From: Paracoccaceae bacterium
GTDB taxonomy: Bacteria > Pseudomonadota > Alphaproteobacteria > Rhodobacterales > Rhodobacteraceae
DNA length: 7,287 nucleotides
NCBI GenBank assembly: GCA_007121055.1
Contig: SKMM01000014.1
Coordinates: 1-7,287 of the forward strand
Direction: 5' to 3'
Both the position numbers and the translations under genes were made by a program. Below are positions 1 to 6,971 of the stretch, piece after piece. The number at the start of each line of letters is the position of its first letter. The first letter of the stretch is position 1. Below the pieces are notes generated by a model, which searched no databases, was not told where the DNA came from, and saw nothing but the letters and a program-made list of their open reading frames with translations.

Positions 1-645
1 GAGCCCTCCATCGACGGCAAGGGCACCCATGGCGGCTATTGCGGCCCGGCGGTGAAACCCATCGCGCTGAACATGGTGGCCGAGATCGCCCGCGACCCCG
101 AGACCCGCGGCCTGCCCATCAGCGGCATCGGCGGCGTCACCACCTGGCGCGATGCGGCCGAATTCCTGGCGCTGGGGGCGGGCAACGTGCAGGTCTGCAC
201 CGCGGCCATGACCTACGGCTTCGGCATCATCAAGGAGCTGACGGCGGGGCTGTCGCTGTACCTCGACCAGAAGGAGATGCAGCTGTCGGACCTCGTCGGC
301 CGCGCGGTGCCCAATGTGACCGACTGGCAGTACCTCAACCTCAACTACGTCACCAAGGCCCGCATCGACCAGGACAGCTGCATCAAGTGCGGGCGCTGCT
401 ATGCGGCCTGTGAGGACACCAGCCACCAGGCCATCGCCATCAAGCCCGGCCGGGTGTTCGAGGTCATCGACGCGGAATGCGTCGCCTGCAACCTGTGCGT
501 CGATGTCTGCCCGGTGGAGAGCTGCATCACCATGGAGCGCCTGCCCGCCGGCACGGTCGATCCCCGCACCGGGGTTGTGGTCAGCGACACCCACGCGGAC
601 TGGACCACCCATCCCAACAACCCGATGGCACGGGCCGCCGAATAG
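1..645 (+). CDS. preA: NAD-dependent dihydropyrimidine dehydrogenase subunit PreA, C-terminal part (5' truncated by window edge)
   Basis: Reading frame 1 is open from the first base to a TAG stop, giving 214 visible residues of a family that is about 410-430 aa long. PreA (PydA) works with PreT in the cytoplasm to reduce uracil and thymine to dihydropyrimidines, the first step of reductive pyrimidine breakdown. The visible part holds the end of the FMN-binding dihydroorotate-dehydrogenase-like barrel, with a GIGG phosphate-binding turn at visible residues 42-45 followed by GAGNVQVCTA. After it comes a two-cluster ferredoxin domain: CIKCGRCYAAC (Cys 127, 130, 133, 137) and CVACNLCVDVC (Cys 160, 163, 166, 170), each expected to bind one [4Fe-4S] cluster. 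The first motif ends in CED rather than CP, which I recall as normal for this family. The tail after the second cluster also fits PreA. The GTG at base 52 is internal, not the start. Identification is secure; the missing N-terminal half cannot be judged. Confidence 0.93.
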   Translation, partial: EPSIDGKGTHGGYCGPAVKPIALNMVAEIARDPETRGLPISGIGGVTTWRDAAEFLALGAGNVQVCTAAMTYGFGIIKELTAGLSLYLDQKEMQLSDLVGRAVPNVTDWQYLNLNYVTKARIDQDSCIKCGRCYAACEDTSHQAIAIKPGRVFEVIDAECVACNLCVDVCPVESCITMERLPAGTVDPRTGVVVSDTHADWTTHPNNPMARAAE

Positions 646-693
646 GGCCGGCCGCCGGGGCCGCCCGGCCCCTGTGCGACCGCGGCGCTTTTT
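645..693 (+). terminator. Possible weak terminator or stem-loop after preA
   Basis: Right after the preA stop there are two alternative GC stems: GGGCCGG (645-651) with CCGGCCC (665-671), or the tighter GGGGCC (657-662), loop GCCC, GGCCCC (667-672). A run of five T lies at 689-693. The T run is 16 nt beyond the tighter stem, so this is not a canonical intrinsic terminator. It could be an RNA-stabilising hairpin or part of a factor-dependent stop. No gene is seen between here and 790. Confidence 0.3.
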
Positions 694-727
694 CGCGAGG
701 CCGGACGATGCCCCGGAATGCGAGGGC

Positions 728-756
728 TTGTCTGATCGCTGGCCTGCCGACATTGT
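728..756 (+). promoter_or_regulatory. Weak sigma70-type promoter candidate for the pot operon
   Basis: TTGTCT (728-733, 4 of 6 matches to TTGACA) and CATTGT (751-756, 3 of 6 to TATAAT) are separated by 17 nt, upstream of potF. The match is poor and could be chance. It is listed because the pot operon needs a start point in the 145-nt gap after preA unless it is read through from preA. Confidence 0.2.
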
Positions 757-790
757 TCCCGGCAACATGTGCTGTCCCAAGGAGGTTTCC

Positions 791-1879
791 ATGCGCGCAT
801 CAGCCCTCGCCCTCACCGCGTCTGCCGTGGCACTGGCAGCCGGCGCGGCCCAGGCCGACCGGATCGCGGTCTTCAACTGGTCCGACTACATCGCCCCCGA
901 CACGCTGGAGCGCTTCACCAACGCCACCGGCATCGACGTCAGCTATGACGTGTTCGATTCCAACGAGGTGCTGGAGGCACGCCTGTTCGCCGGCGCCTCT
1001 GGCTTCGACGTGGTGGTGCCCACGGCCGACTACATGATGCGCCAGATCGCCGCCGGCCTCTACCAGCCGCTGGACAAGGACCTGCTGCCCAACCTCGAGC
1101 ACATGGACGAAAGCCTGATGGACCTCGTCTCGGTGTTCGACCCGGGCAACGAGCATGCCGTCATCTACATGTGGGGCACCACCGGCATCGGCTACAACCG
1201 CGCCGCTGTGGCCGAACGGCTGGGCGAGGATTTCGAGGTCGACACCTGGTCGCTGATCTTCGATCCCGAGATGGCCGCGCTGTTCCAGGACTGCGGCATT
1301 GCCTGGCTCGACAGCAACACCGAGATGCTGCCGGCGGCGATGAACTATCTCGGGCTGGACCCGACCTCCACCGACGAGGCCGATTTCGACGCCGCGGCCG
1401 AACTGCTGATGAGCGTGCGGCCTACTGTGCGCTATTTCCACTCGTCACAATACATCACCGATCTGGCGAACGGCGAGATCTGCATCGCCGTGGGCTGGTC
1501 GGGCGACGTGCTGCAGGCGGCCGAACGCGCCTCCGAGGCCGGCCGCGGGGTCGAGGTGGGCTATGCCATCCCCGACGAGGGCGCGCATCTTTGGTTCGAC
1601 ATGCTGGCGATCCCGGCCGATGCGCCGAACCCGGAAGGGGCACATGCCTTCATCAACTTCCTGATGGAGCCCGAGATCATCGCCGGCATCACCAACTACG
1701 TGATGTTCCCCAATGGCAACGCCAGCTCCAACGAGTTCATCGACCCCGAGATCCTGGCCGACCCCACGATCTATCCCTCGGCCGAGGCCAAGGAGGGGTT
1801 CTGGACGCTGCAGCCCTATGACGCGCGCACCGACCGGCTGGCCACGCGTATCTGGACGCGGGTGCGGACGGGGCAGTAA
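791..1879 (+). CDS. potF: Periplasmic polyamine-binding protein, PotF type (putrescine/spermidine ABC importer)
   Basis: This 362-aa protein is the substrate receptor of the ABC importer encoded downstream; E. coli PotF is about 370 aa. The start is ATG 791, preceded by a strong Shine-Dalgarno AAGGAGG at 779-785; the same frame is open further upstream but that part overlaps preA and looks non-coding. Residues 1-22 form a signal peptide ending AQA before Asp23. Family signatures include FNWSDYIAPDT (28-38), FDSNEVLEARL (55-65), YMWGTTGIGYN (126-136) and YFHSSQYITDLANG (215-228). Compared from memory with E. coli PotF, ligand residues Trp30, Ser31, Asp32, Tyr33, Glu178, Trp236, Asp239 and Asp270 are kept, and Cys168 and Cys231 match the family disulfide. 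Two pocket positions differ: Trp268 stands where PotF has Phe276, and Asp80 where PotF has Ser87. It is a polyamine-type receptor with good confidence; whether putrescine, spermidine or another amine is preferred cannot be fixed from sequence. Confidence 0.93.
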   Translation: MRASALALTASAVALAAGAAQADRIAVFNWSDYIAPDTLERFTNATGIDVSYDVFDSNEVLEARLFAGASGFDVVVPTADYMMRQIAAGLYQPLDKDLLPNLEHMDESLMDLVSVFDPGNEHAVIYMWGTTGIGYNRAAVAERLGEDFEVDTWSLIFDPEMAALFQDCGIAWLDSNTEMLPAAMNYLGLDPTSTDEADFDAAAELLMSVRPTVRYFHSSQYITDLANGEICIAVGWSGDVLQAAERASEAGRGVEVGYAIPDEGAHLWFDMLAIPADAPNPEGAHAFINFLMEPEIIAGITNYVMFPNGNASSNEFIDPEILADPTIYPSAEAKEGFWTLQPYDARTDRLATRIWTRVRTGQ

Positions 1880-1938
1880 CCTTTCCCGGGGCACGCCCGG
1901 CCACATGGCGGGGCGCGCCGTCGAGACCGGACCGGATT

Positions 1939-1960
1939 GGCCCGCCAGGGTGGGCCCTTT
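1939..1960 (+). other. Stem-loop in the potF-potG gap
   Basis: GGCCCGC (1939-1945) pairs with GTGGGCC (1950-1956), with one G-U pair and a CAGG loop, followed by CTTT. A smaller inverted repeat, CCGGG/CCCGG, lies at 1886-1900. The 111-nt gap between potF and potG holds no gene. In binding-protein importers a stem-loop after the receptor gene often limits read-through or protects the upstream mRNA, giving more receptor than membrane complex. The T tract is too short for a full terminator. Confidence 0.4.
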
Positions 1961-1990
1961 GGCGGATGGGCATGGCACGGGGGCCCCGCG

Positions 1991-3132
<1,142 letters not shown>

Positions 3133-3136
<4 letters not shown>

Positions 3137-4074
3137 CCGCGCTCACCCAGAGCCGACCCTGGCGCTGGACCGCCCGGGGCCTCGGGGTTCTTGGTTTCTC
3201 CGGCCGCACGCTGGTCATCGCCATCCCGATGCTGTGGCTGCTGGTCTTTTTCCTCGTGCCCTTCTTCGTGCTTGGCCGCATCTCGCTGGCCGAGCCGATC
3301 CTGGCGCGCCCGCCCTATTCGCCGCTGTTCGACCGCGCCCCCGATGGCAGCCTCGAGATCCTGGCCAATCTCGACAACTACCGCCTTCTCTGGGAGGATA
3401 CGCTTTACCGCAACGCCTATCTCTCCTCGATCCGCATCGCCTTCGTCTCGACGCTGTTCGCGCTGCTGATCGGCTATCCCATCGCCTATTACATCGCCCG
3501 GTCGCCCGAGCCCCGCCGCACGATCCTGCTCCTGCTGGTGATCCTGCCCTTCTGGACCTCCTTCCTGCTGCGCGTCTACGCGTGGATGGGCTTTTTGCAG
3601 CGCGAGGGGCTTGTGAACTCGTTCCTGCTGTTCACGGGCATCATCGACGCGCCGCTGATCATGATGCAGACGACCTTCGCGGTGCAGGTGGGCATCGTCT
3701 ACACCTACCTGCCCTTCATGATCCTGCCGCTCTACGCCAACCTCACCAAGCTGGACGAGGCGTTCTTCGAGGCCTCCGCCGACCTTGGCGCTTCGCCGCT
3801 GGTGACGTTCCTGACCGTCACGCTGCCGCTCTCGGTGCCCGGCATCATCGCGGGCTGCATGCTGGTGTTCATCCCGGCCATCGGGGAATACGTCATCCCG
3901 GCATTGCTGGGCGGCCCCGACACGCTGATGATCGGGCGCGTGCTGTGGGACGAGTTCTTCTCGGCCCGCGACTGGCCCATGGCGGCGGCGGTGGCCATCG
4001 TGATGCTGTTCCTGGTCGTGGCGCCGGTCATGTGGCTGCAGGACTGGCTCGACCGGCGGGGGCTGAACCGGTGA
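3133..4074 (+). CDS. potH: Polyamine ABC transporter permease, PotH type
   Basis: This 313-aa inner-membrane permease forms one half of the translocation channel with the product of the next gene; E. coli PotH is 317 aa. The ATG overlaps the TGA of potG in an ATGA tetranucleotide, a sign of translational coupling and fixed stoichiometry. Hydrophobic segments can be seen at about 27-49, 98-120, 129-150, 182-205, 235-257 and 283-302, the usual six spans. The EAA loop that docks on the ATPase lies at 213-232 and begins EASADLGASP. Other family stretches are LPFWTSFLLRVYAWMGFL (138-155) and FIPAIGEYVIPALLGGPDT (246-264), followed by MIGRVLWDEFF. The loop after the first span (51-97) is long and polar, as in PotH. 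Nothing is missing. Assignment to PotH rather than PotB rests on these motifs and the gene order. Confidence 0.92.
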
Positions 4075-4114
4075 GGGCGCCGGTAGCCCTGCGCCTTGGT
4101 CCGCGGAGGTCGCG

Positions 4115-4927
4115 ATGAAGCGCGGCTGGACCCTGCCGATCCTTGCGCTGCTGGGCTTTGTCTTCCTCTATGCGCCGATCGTGGCGCTGGTGGTGTTTTC
4201 CTTCAACGAGAGCCGGCTGGTGACGGTGTGGGCGGGGTTCTCCACCCGCTGGTACGTGGCGCTGTTCAACGACCGGCAGATCCTGCAGGCGGCCTGGATC
4301 AGCCTGCAGGTGGCGGTGGCCTCGGCCACGCTGGCCACGGTCTTCGGGGTGCTCGCGGCCTTCGTGCTGGCCCGGCTGGGGCGGTTCCGGGGGCGGCTTC
4401 TGCTGACCGGCATGACCACCGCGCCGCTGGTGATGCCCGAGGTCATCACCGGGCTGTCGCTGCTTCTGCTGTTCGTGGCGATGGAGCAGGTGCTGGGCTG
4501 GCCCGGCGGGCGGGGGATGGGCACCATCATCATCGCCCACACCACCTTCTGCCTCGCCTTCGTGGCCGTCATCGCCCAGTCGCGCCTGCGCGACATGGAC
4601 GAAAGCCTCGAGGAGGCCGCCCGCGACCTTGGCGCGGGTCCGGTGCGGGTGTTCTTCGACATCACCCTGCCGGTGATCGCGCCCGCCATCGTCGCGGGCT
4701 GGCTTCTGGCCTTCACGCTGTCGCTGGACGATCTGGTGATCGCGAGCTTCGTGTCGGGGCCCGGCGCGTCCACCCTGCCGATGGTGGTGTTCTCCAAGGT
4801 CCGGCTCGGGGTGTCGCCCGACGTCAACGCGCTCGCGACCATCATCATCGCGGTAGTGGCGCTGTCCATCGCGACCGCCGGGGTGATCCTCTATCGCCAG
4901 AACAAGCGCAGGGCGCAGGGGCGCTGA
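4115..4927 (+). CDS. potI: Polyamine ABC transporter permease, PotI type
   Basis: This 270-aa permease is the second channel half; E. coli PotI is 281 aa. The ATG at 4115 has a good Shine-Dalgarno, GGAGG at 4105-4109, and starts 40 nt after the potH stop. Hydrophobic spans appear at about 7-29, 63-86, 100-121, 135-154, 188-210 and 240-260. The EAA loop is at 167-186, beginning EAARDLGAGP. Strong family motifs are YAPIVALVVFSFNES (19-33), TVWAGFSTRWY (37-47), APLVMPEVITGLSLLLLF (103-120) and LAFTLSLDDLVIASFVSGPG (198-217). The basic C-terminal tail (RQNKRRAQGR) should face the cytoplasm. It is the last gene of the operon. Downstream hairpin 4977-5005 has its T run on the other strand, so where plus-strand transcription ends is unclear; the hairpin could still slow it. 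Confidence 0.92.
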   Translation: MKRGWTLPILALLGFVFLYAPIVALVVFSFNESRLVTVWAGFSTRWYVALFNDRQILQAAWISLQVAVASATLATVFGVLAAFVLARLGRFRGRLLLTGMTTAPLVMPEVITGLSLLLLFVAMEQVLGWPGGRGMGTIIIAHTTFCLAFVAVIAQSRLRDMDESLEEAARDLGAGPVRVFFDITLPVIAPAIVAGWLLAFTLSLDDLVIASFVSGPGASTLPMVVFSKVRLGVSPDVNALATIIIAVVALSIATAGVILYRQNKRRAQGR

Positions 4928-4972
4928 GGCTCGGGCGCATAGCCGGCCGGCAGTCCGGGCAGGCCGCGCATG

Positions 4973-5006
4973 AAAAGGCCGCCACCCCGGGACGGAGCGG
5001 CGGCCC
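4973..5006 (-). terminator. Intrinsic terminator of the DUF4168 gene
   Basis: Read on the minus strand, GGCCGCC (5005-4999) pairs perfectly with GGCGGCC (4983-4977), and the stem extends inward by five more pairs, two of them G-U, to about 12 bp around a 5-nt GTCCC loop. TTTT follows at once (4976-4973). It sits about 20 nt after the stop of the minus-strand gene. On the plus strand no T run follows, so it is directional for the minus gene. Confidence 0.8.
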
Positions 5007-5025
5007 TGTGTGACGGCGGCGCGCG

Positions 5026-5427
5026 TCAGCCTTCGTCGGTCATGTCCTGAAGCATCGACACGATACGCTCGTTGAGCTCGGCATCGGTCTGGGCGGCCTC
5101 GTTGATCTCGAAGTAGCGCTCCAGCGTCATGCCCGGCTCGTCCTCGAGCGCGGTCATCATCGCGGTGTTGCCTTCCTCGACCAGCTCCTGCTGCTCGACC
5201 TCGTTCTCGGCGGCCTCGATGCGCTGGATGTAGACCTCGCGCACCTCGGACATGGCGAGGGTCGCGCGGGCAAAGGCGGACAGTTCGTCTTCGCTGACTT
5301 CCTCGATGGCGCCGGGCTGGGCGGGCTGCGCGGTCTGGGCGGTCAGCGCGCTGGGCGCCAGAACGGCACCGCCGATCATCAGCGTGGTCCCGAGCGCGGT
5401 GGCGGCGAGGACGTTCTTGAAGGTCAT
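5026..5427 (-). CDS. Exported DUF4168 domain protein of unknown function
   Basis: This 133-aa protein starts at the ATG complementary to 5425-5427, with Shine-Dalgarno AGGAGC (5437-5432) four bases upstream; a longer frame to 5472 lacks this support. The N-terminus (Lys4, then a hydrophobic stretch to about Val22, then Ala/Thr/Pro-rich sequence) is a signal peptide, probably cut between residues 27 and 33, so the protein should be periplasmic or outer-surface associated. The mature part is strongly acidic and helical. ELSAFARATLAMSEVREVYIQRI (48-70, given here as a region), then LERYFEINEAAQTDAELNERI (102-122 region) match the DUF4168 pattern: two amphipathic helix blocks with a GMTLERYFEI junction. 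DUF4168 proteins occur in proteobacteria and cyanobacteria and have no established role. It is a single-gene unit, with its own terminator, convergent with the pot operon and divergent from the protease gene. No catalytic or metal motif is visible. Confidence 0.8.
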   Translation of the reverse strand: MTFKNVLAATALGTTLMIGGAVLAPSALTAQTAQPAQPGAIEEVSEDELSAFARATLAMSEVREVYIQRIEAAENEVEQQELVEEGNTAMMTALEDEPGMTLERYFEINEAAQTDAELNERIVSMLQDMTDEG

Positions 5428-5499
5428 GGTAGCTCCTGTTTGCCTGTCGTGCTGCCCGGCCGCAGGCGCCAACCTGCAGACCAGTCAGTGGAAGAGGTA

Positions 5500-5511
5500 G
5501 GGACATGCCCC
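5500..5511. promoter_or_regulatory. Imperfect palindrome upstream of the DUF4168 gene
   Basis: GGGACATGCCCC is symmetric at 10 of 12 positions and lies 73 nt upstream of the DUF4168 start. It could be a regulator half-site pair, but short GC-rich palindromes are common by chance in such DNA. I could not find a convincing -35/-10 pair for the minus-strand gene nearby. Confidence 0.2.
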
Positions 5512-5605
5512 GTGTACGCAACCGCCGCGGGGTCCGGTGCGGCGATCCTTCGCCGTCCCACGCGGGCGAAAAGGGCATGGTCCTGCCGATTTCGGCGCCG
5601 CGGCG

Positions 5606-5629
5606 GGCAGGGGGTTGCGTGCCCCTGCC
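5606..5629. repeat. Perfect 8-bp inverted repeat in the divergent intergenic region
   Basis: GGCAGGGG (5606-5613) and CCCCTGCC (5622-5629) are exact inverted copies around an 8-nt spacer. No T run follows on either strand, so it is not an intrinsic terminator. It lies between the divergent DUF4168 and M48 genes, about 60 nt before the protease start, and may be an operator or an RNA hairpin. The rest of the gene-free region 5428-5689 shows no open frame I would trust. Confidence 0.4.
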
Positions 5630-5654
5630 GGCTGCGATTCGCGGCTGCGCGGCA

Positions 5655-5683
5655 TTGCCGGGCCACGCCCGCCCCCCCATATT
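5655..5683 (+). promoter_or_regulatory. Sigma70-type promoter candidate for the M48 protease gene
   Basis: TTGCCG (5655-5660) and CATATT (5678-5683) each match 4 of 6 consensus bases and are spaced by exactly 17 nt. The expected transcription start, 7 nt after the -10 box, falls on the A of the ATG at 5690. This is the only AT-leaning patch in the area. Together with the lack of a ribosome binding site it suggests a leaderless transcript. Confidence 0.4.
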
Positions 5684-5689
5684 TGCGGC

Positions 5690-6382
5690 ATGCTACAGCT
5701 CACCCCGATCCTTTTTGCGCTGGCCTATGCGGTGGTCATCTACTGGTTTTCGGCCGCCCGCACCCGGCGGGAACTGGACGCGAAGTCCACCGACCTGACC
5801 GACCCCGGCCTGCTGCGGCTGACCGGGCGGATGGCGCGGGCGCTCGACCTCGACCGGATCCGGGTTCACATCTACGAGATCGACCCTGTGAACGGGCTCG
5901 CGGCGCCCGACGGGCGGATCTTCATCACCCGGGGGTTCTACAACCGCTATCGCCGGGGCGAGGTCACGGGCGAGGAGCTGGCGAGCGTCATCGCCCATGA
6001 GCTGGGGCATGTGGCGCTGGGCCATTCGCGCCGGCGGATGATCGACTTTTCGGGGCAGAACGCGGTGCGGGTGGCGATGGCCACGATCCTGAACCGGTTC
6101 CTGCCGGGGGTCGGGCCGCTGATCGCCAACGGGCTGATGACGCTGCTGGCCGCACGGATCTCGCGGTCGGACGAGTACGAGGCCGATGCCTATGCCTCGG
6201 CCCTGCTGATCCGCGCAGGCATCGGGACGGAGCCGCAGAAGTCGCTGTTCGACAAGCTGGAGCGACTGGTGGGCGGCGGGGCCGGGGCGCCGGCCTGGCT
6301 GATGTCGCACCCGCGCTCGGCCGACCGCATCCGCGCGATCGAGGCCAACGAAGCGCGCTGGCTGGGGGCCCCGCGCGGCTGA
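5690..6382 (+). CDS. Membrane-anchored M48 family zinc metalloprotease
   Basis: This 230-aa protein has the zinc protease motif HELGH at 103-107 (His103, Glu104, His107), with the third zinc ligand probably Glu162 in DEYEAD (161-166). The SHPRSADRIRAIE stretch (206-218) is the usual C-terminal M48 motif. Residues 4-21 form one hydrophobic anchor, and the following RTRRE suggests by the positive-inside rule that the catalytic domain faces the cytoplasm. A second mildly hydrophobic stretch lies at 139-155. It is shorter than HtpX (about 290 aa, several membrane spans) and lacks the tetratricopeptide tail of BepA-like members, so I give no gene name. Function is likely membrane or cytoplasmic protein quality control, by family only. 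The start at ATG 5690 puts the hydrophobic anchor at the N-terminus; the frame runs open back to 5537 but that part is Arg/Pro/Gly-rich and looks non-coding. No Shine-Dalgarno is seen. Its stop lies 16 nt from the convergent PIN gene. Confidence 0.88.
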   Translation: MLQLTPILFALAYAVVIYWFSAARTRRELDAKSTDLTDPGLLRLTGRMARALDLDRIRVHIYEIDPVNGLAAPDGRIFITRGFYNRYRRGEVTGEELASVIAHELGHVALGHSRRRMIDFSGQNAVRVAMATILNRFLPGVGPLIANGLMTLLAARISRSDEYEADAYASALLIRAGIGTEPQKSLFDKLERLVGGGAGAPAWLMSHPRSADRIRAIEANEARWLGAPRG

Positions 6383-6398
6383 GCCGGCAGGGGGGGGA

Positions 6399-6971
6399 TC
6401 AGTCGTGGGTCGGTCCAGGGTTGGTCCGGGGCGCCAGCGCCTTGCCCAGACGGGGCAGGCCTGCGCGGCGCAGCAGCGCGCGCAGGGGCTGGCGCCGGCC
6501 CGAATGGCGCTCGGTTTCGGCCACCACATGGGCGACCGCGGTGGTGATCAGGTCGGGCCGCTCCAGCCACAGCCGCATCAGCAGCGCATCGGGGGCCTCG
6601 GCCCGCAGGCCGTGGGGAGCGAGCGCGCGGGCGGGGAAATCGCGCAGGTTCTGCGTGACGATCAGCGTGGCCCGTCCGGCGATGGCGGCGGCGAGCACAT
6701 GGGCATCCGCCGGGTCGGGCAGGTCCAGGGCAGCCTCCGCCCCGTCGGCCACATCGACCTCGGCCGCAGGGAACTCGGTCGTGAGGGCCGCGAGCGCCGG
6801 GCCCGCATCGTCGCCGCGCCTGCGCGCCGCATGGGCCCATTCCGCGAGGATCCGCGGGGACCACAGCGGCACCAGGCCGCCCGCGCGGGCCACCTCCACC
6901 AGAATCTCGCGCAGCACCGAGGGGTAGAGGACGCAGGCGTCGAGCACCGCGCGCGGCGGCCCCTCAGCCAT
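6399..6971 (-). CDS. PIN-domain ribonuclease-like protein, VapC50 type
   Basis: This 190-aa protein is a PIN-domain member, a fold that usually cuts RNA with Mg2+ held by acidic residues. The visible acidic set is Asp11 in AVLDACVLYP, Glu44 in ILAEW, Asp86 or Asp89 in LPDPADAHVLAAAI, and Asp111 in TQNLRDFP, all in the expected order. The part after about 125 (APDALLMRLW, then PLRALLRRAGLPRLGKAL) resembles the C-terminal extension of VapC50-like toxins, so the protein is longer than the usual 130-aa VapC. The ATG complementary to 6969-6971 is chosen because the PIN core begins just after it. It overlaps the upstream methyltransferase gene by 8 nt and has no Shine-Dalgarno, which points to translation coupled to that gene. 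No antitoxin gene is visible on either side within the window. Toxin activity is therefore uncertain; a role in RNA processing is equally possible. Confidence 0.8.
   Translation of the reverse strand: MAEGPPRAVLDACVLYPSVLREILVEVARAGGLVPLWSPRILAEWAHAARRRGDDAGPALAALTTEFPAAEVDVADGAEAALDLPDPADAHVLAAAIAGRATLIVTQNLRDFPARALAPHGLRAEAPDALLMRLWLERPDLITTAVAHVVAETERHSGRRQPLRALLRRAGLPRLGKALAPRTNPGPTHD

Noticed and set aside
751..769. CAT-TGTT / AACATG dyad before potF
   Set aside because: The symmetry needs a bulge and only 3-4 bp pair on each side, which is too weak to call an operator.
401..790. Upstream extension of the potF frame
   Set aside because: It would overlap preA and bury the signal peptide; ATG 791 has a strong Shine-Dalgarno and is followed at once by a good signal sequence.
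4096..5013. 305-codon plus-strand frame overlapping potI
   Set aside because: It is a shifted frame of potI, with Arg/Gly/Ala-rich sequence and no membrane spans, while the true frame matches PotI throughout.
4028..5680. 550-codon open frame on the minus strand
   Set aside because: It runs antisense to potI and overlaps the DUF4168 gene in another frame; the product is low-complexity Arg/Gly/His-rich sequence.
5537..5689. Upstream extension of the M48 protease frame
   Set aside because: The 51 extra residues are Arg/Pro/Gly-rich and would place non-hydrophobic sequence before the N-terminal membrane anchor.
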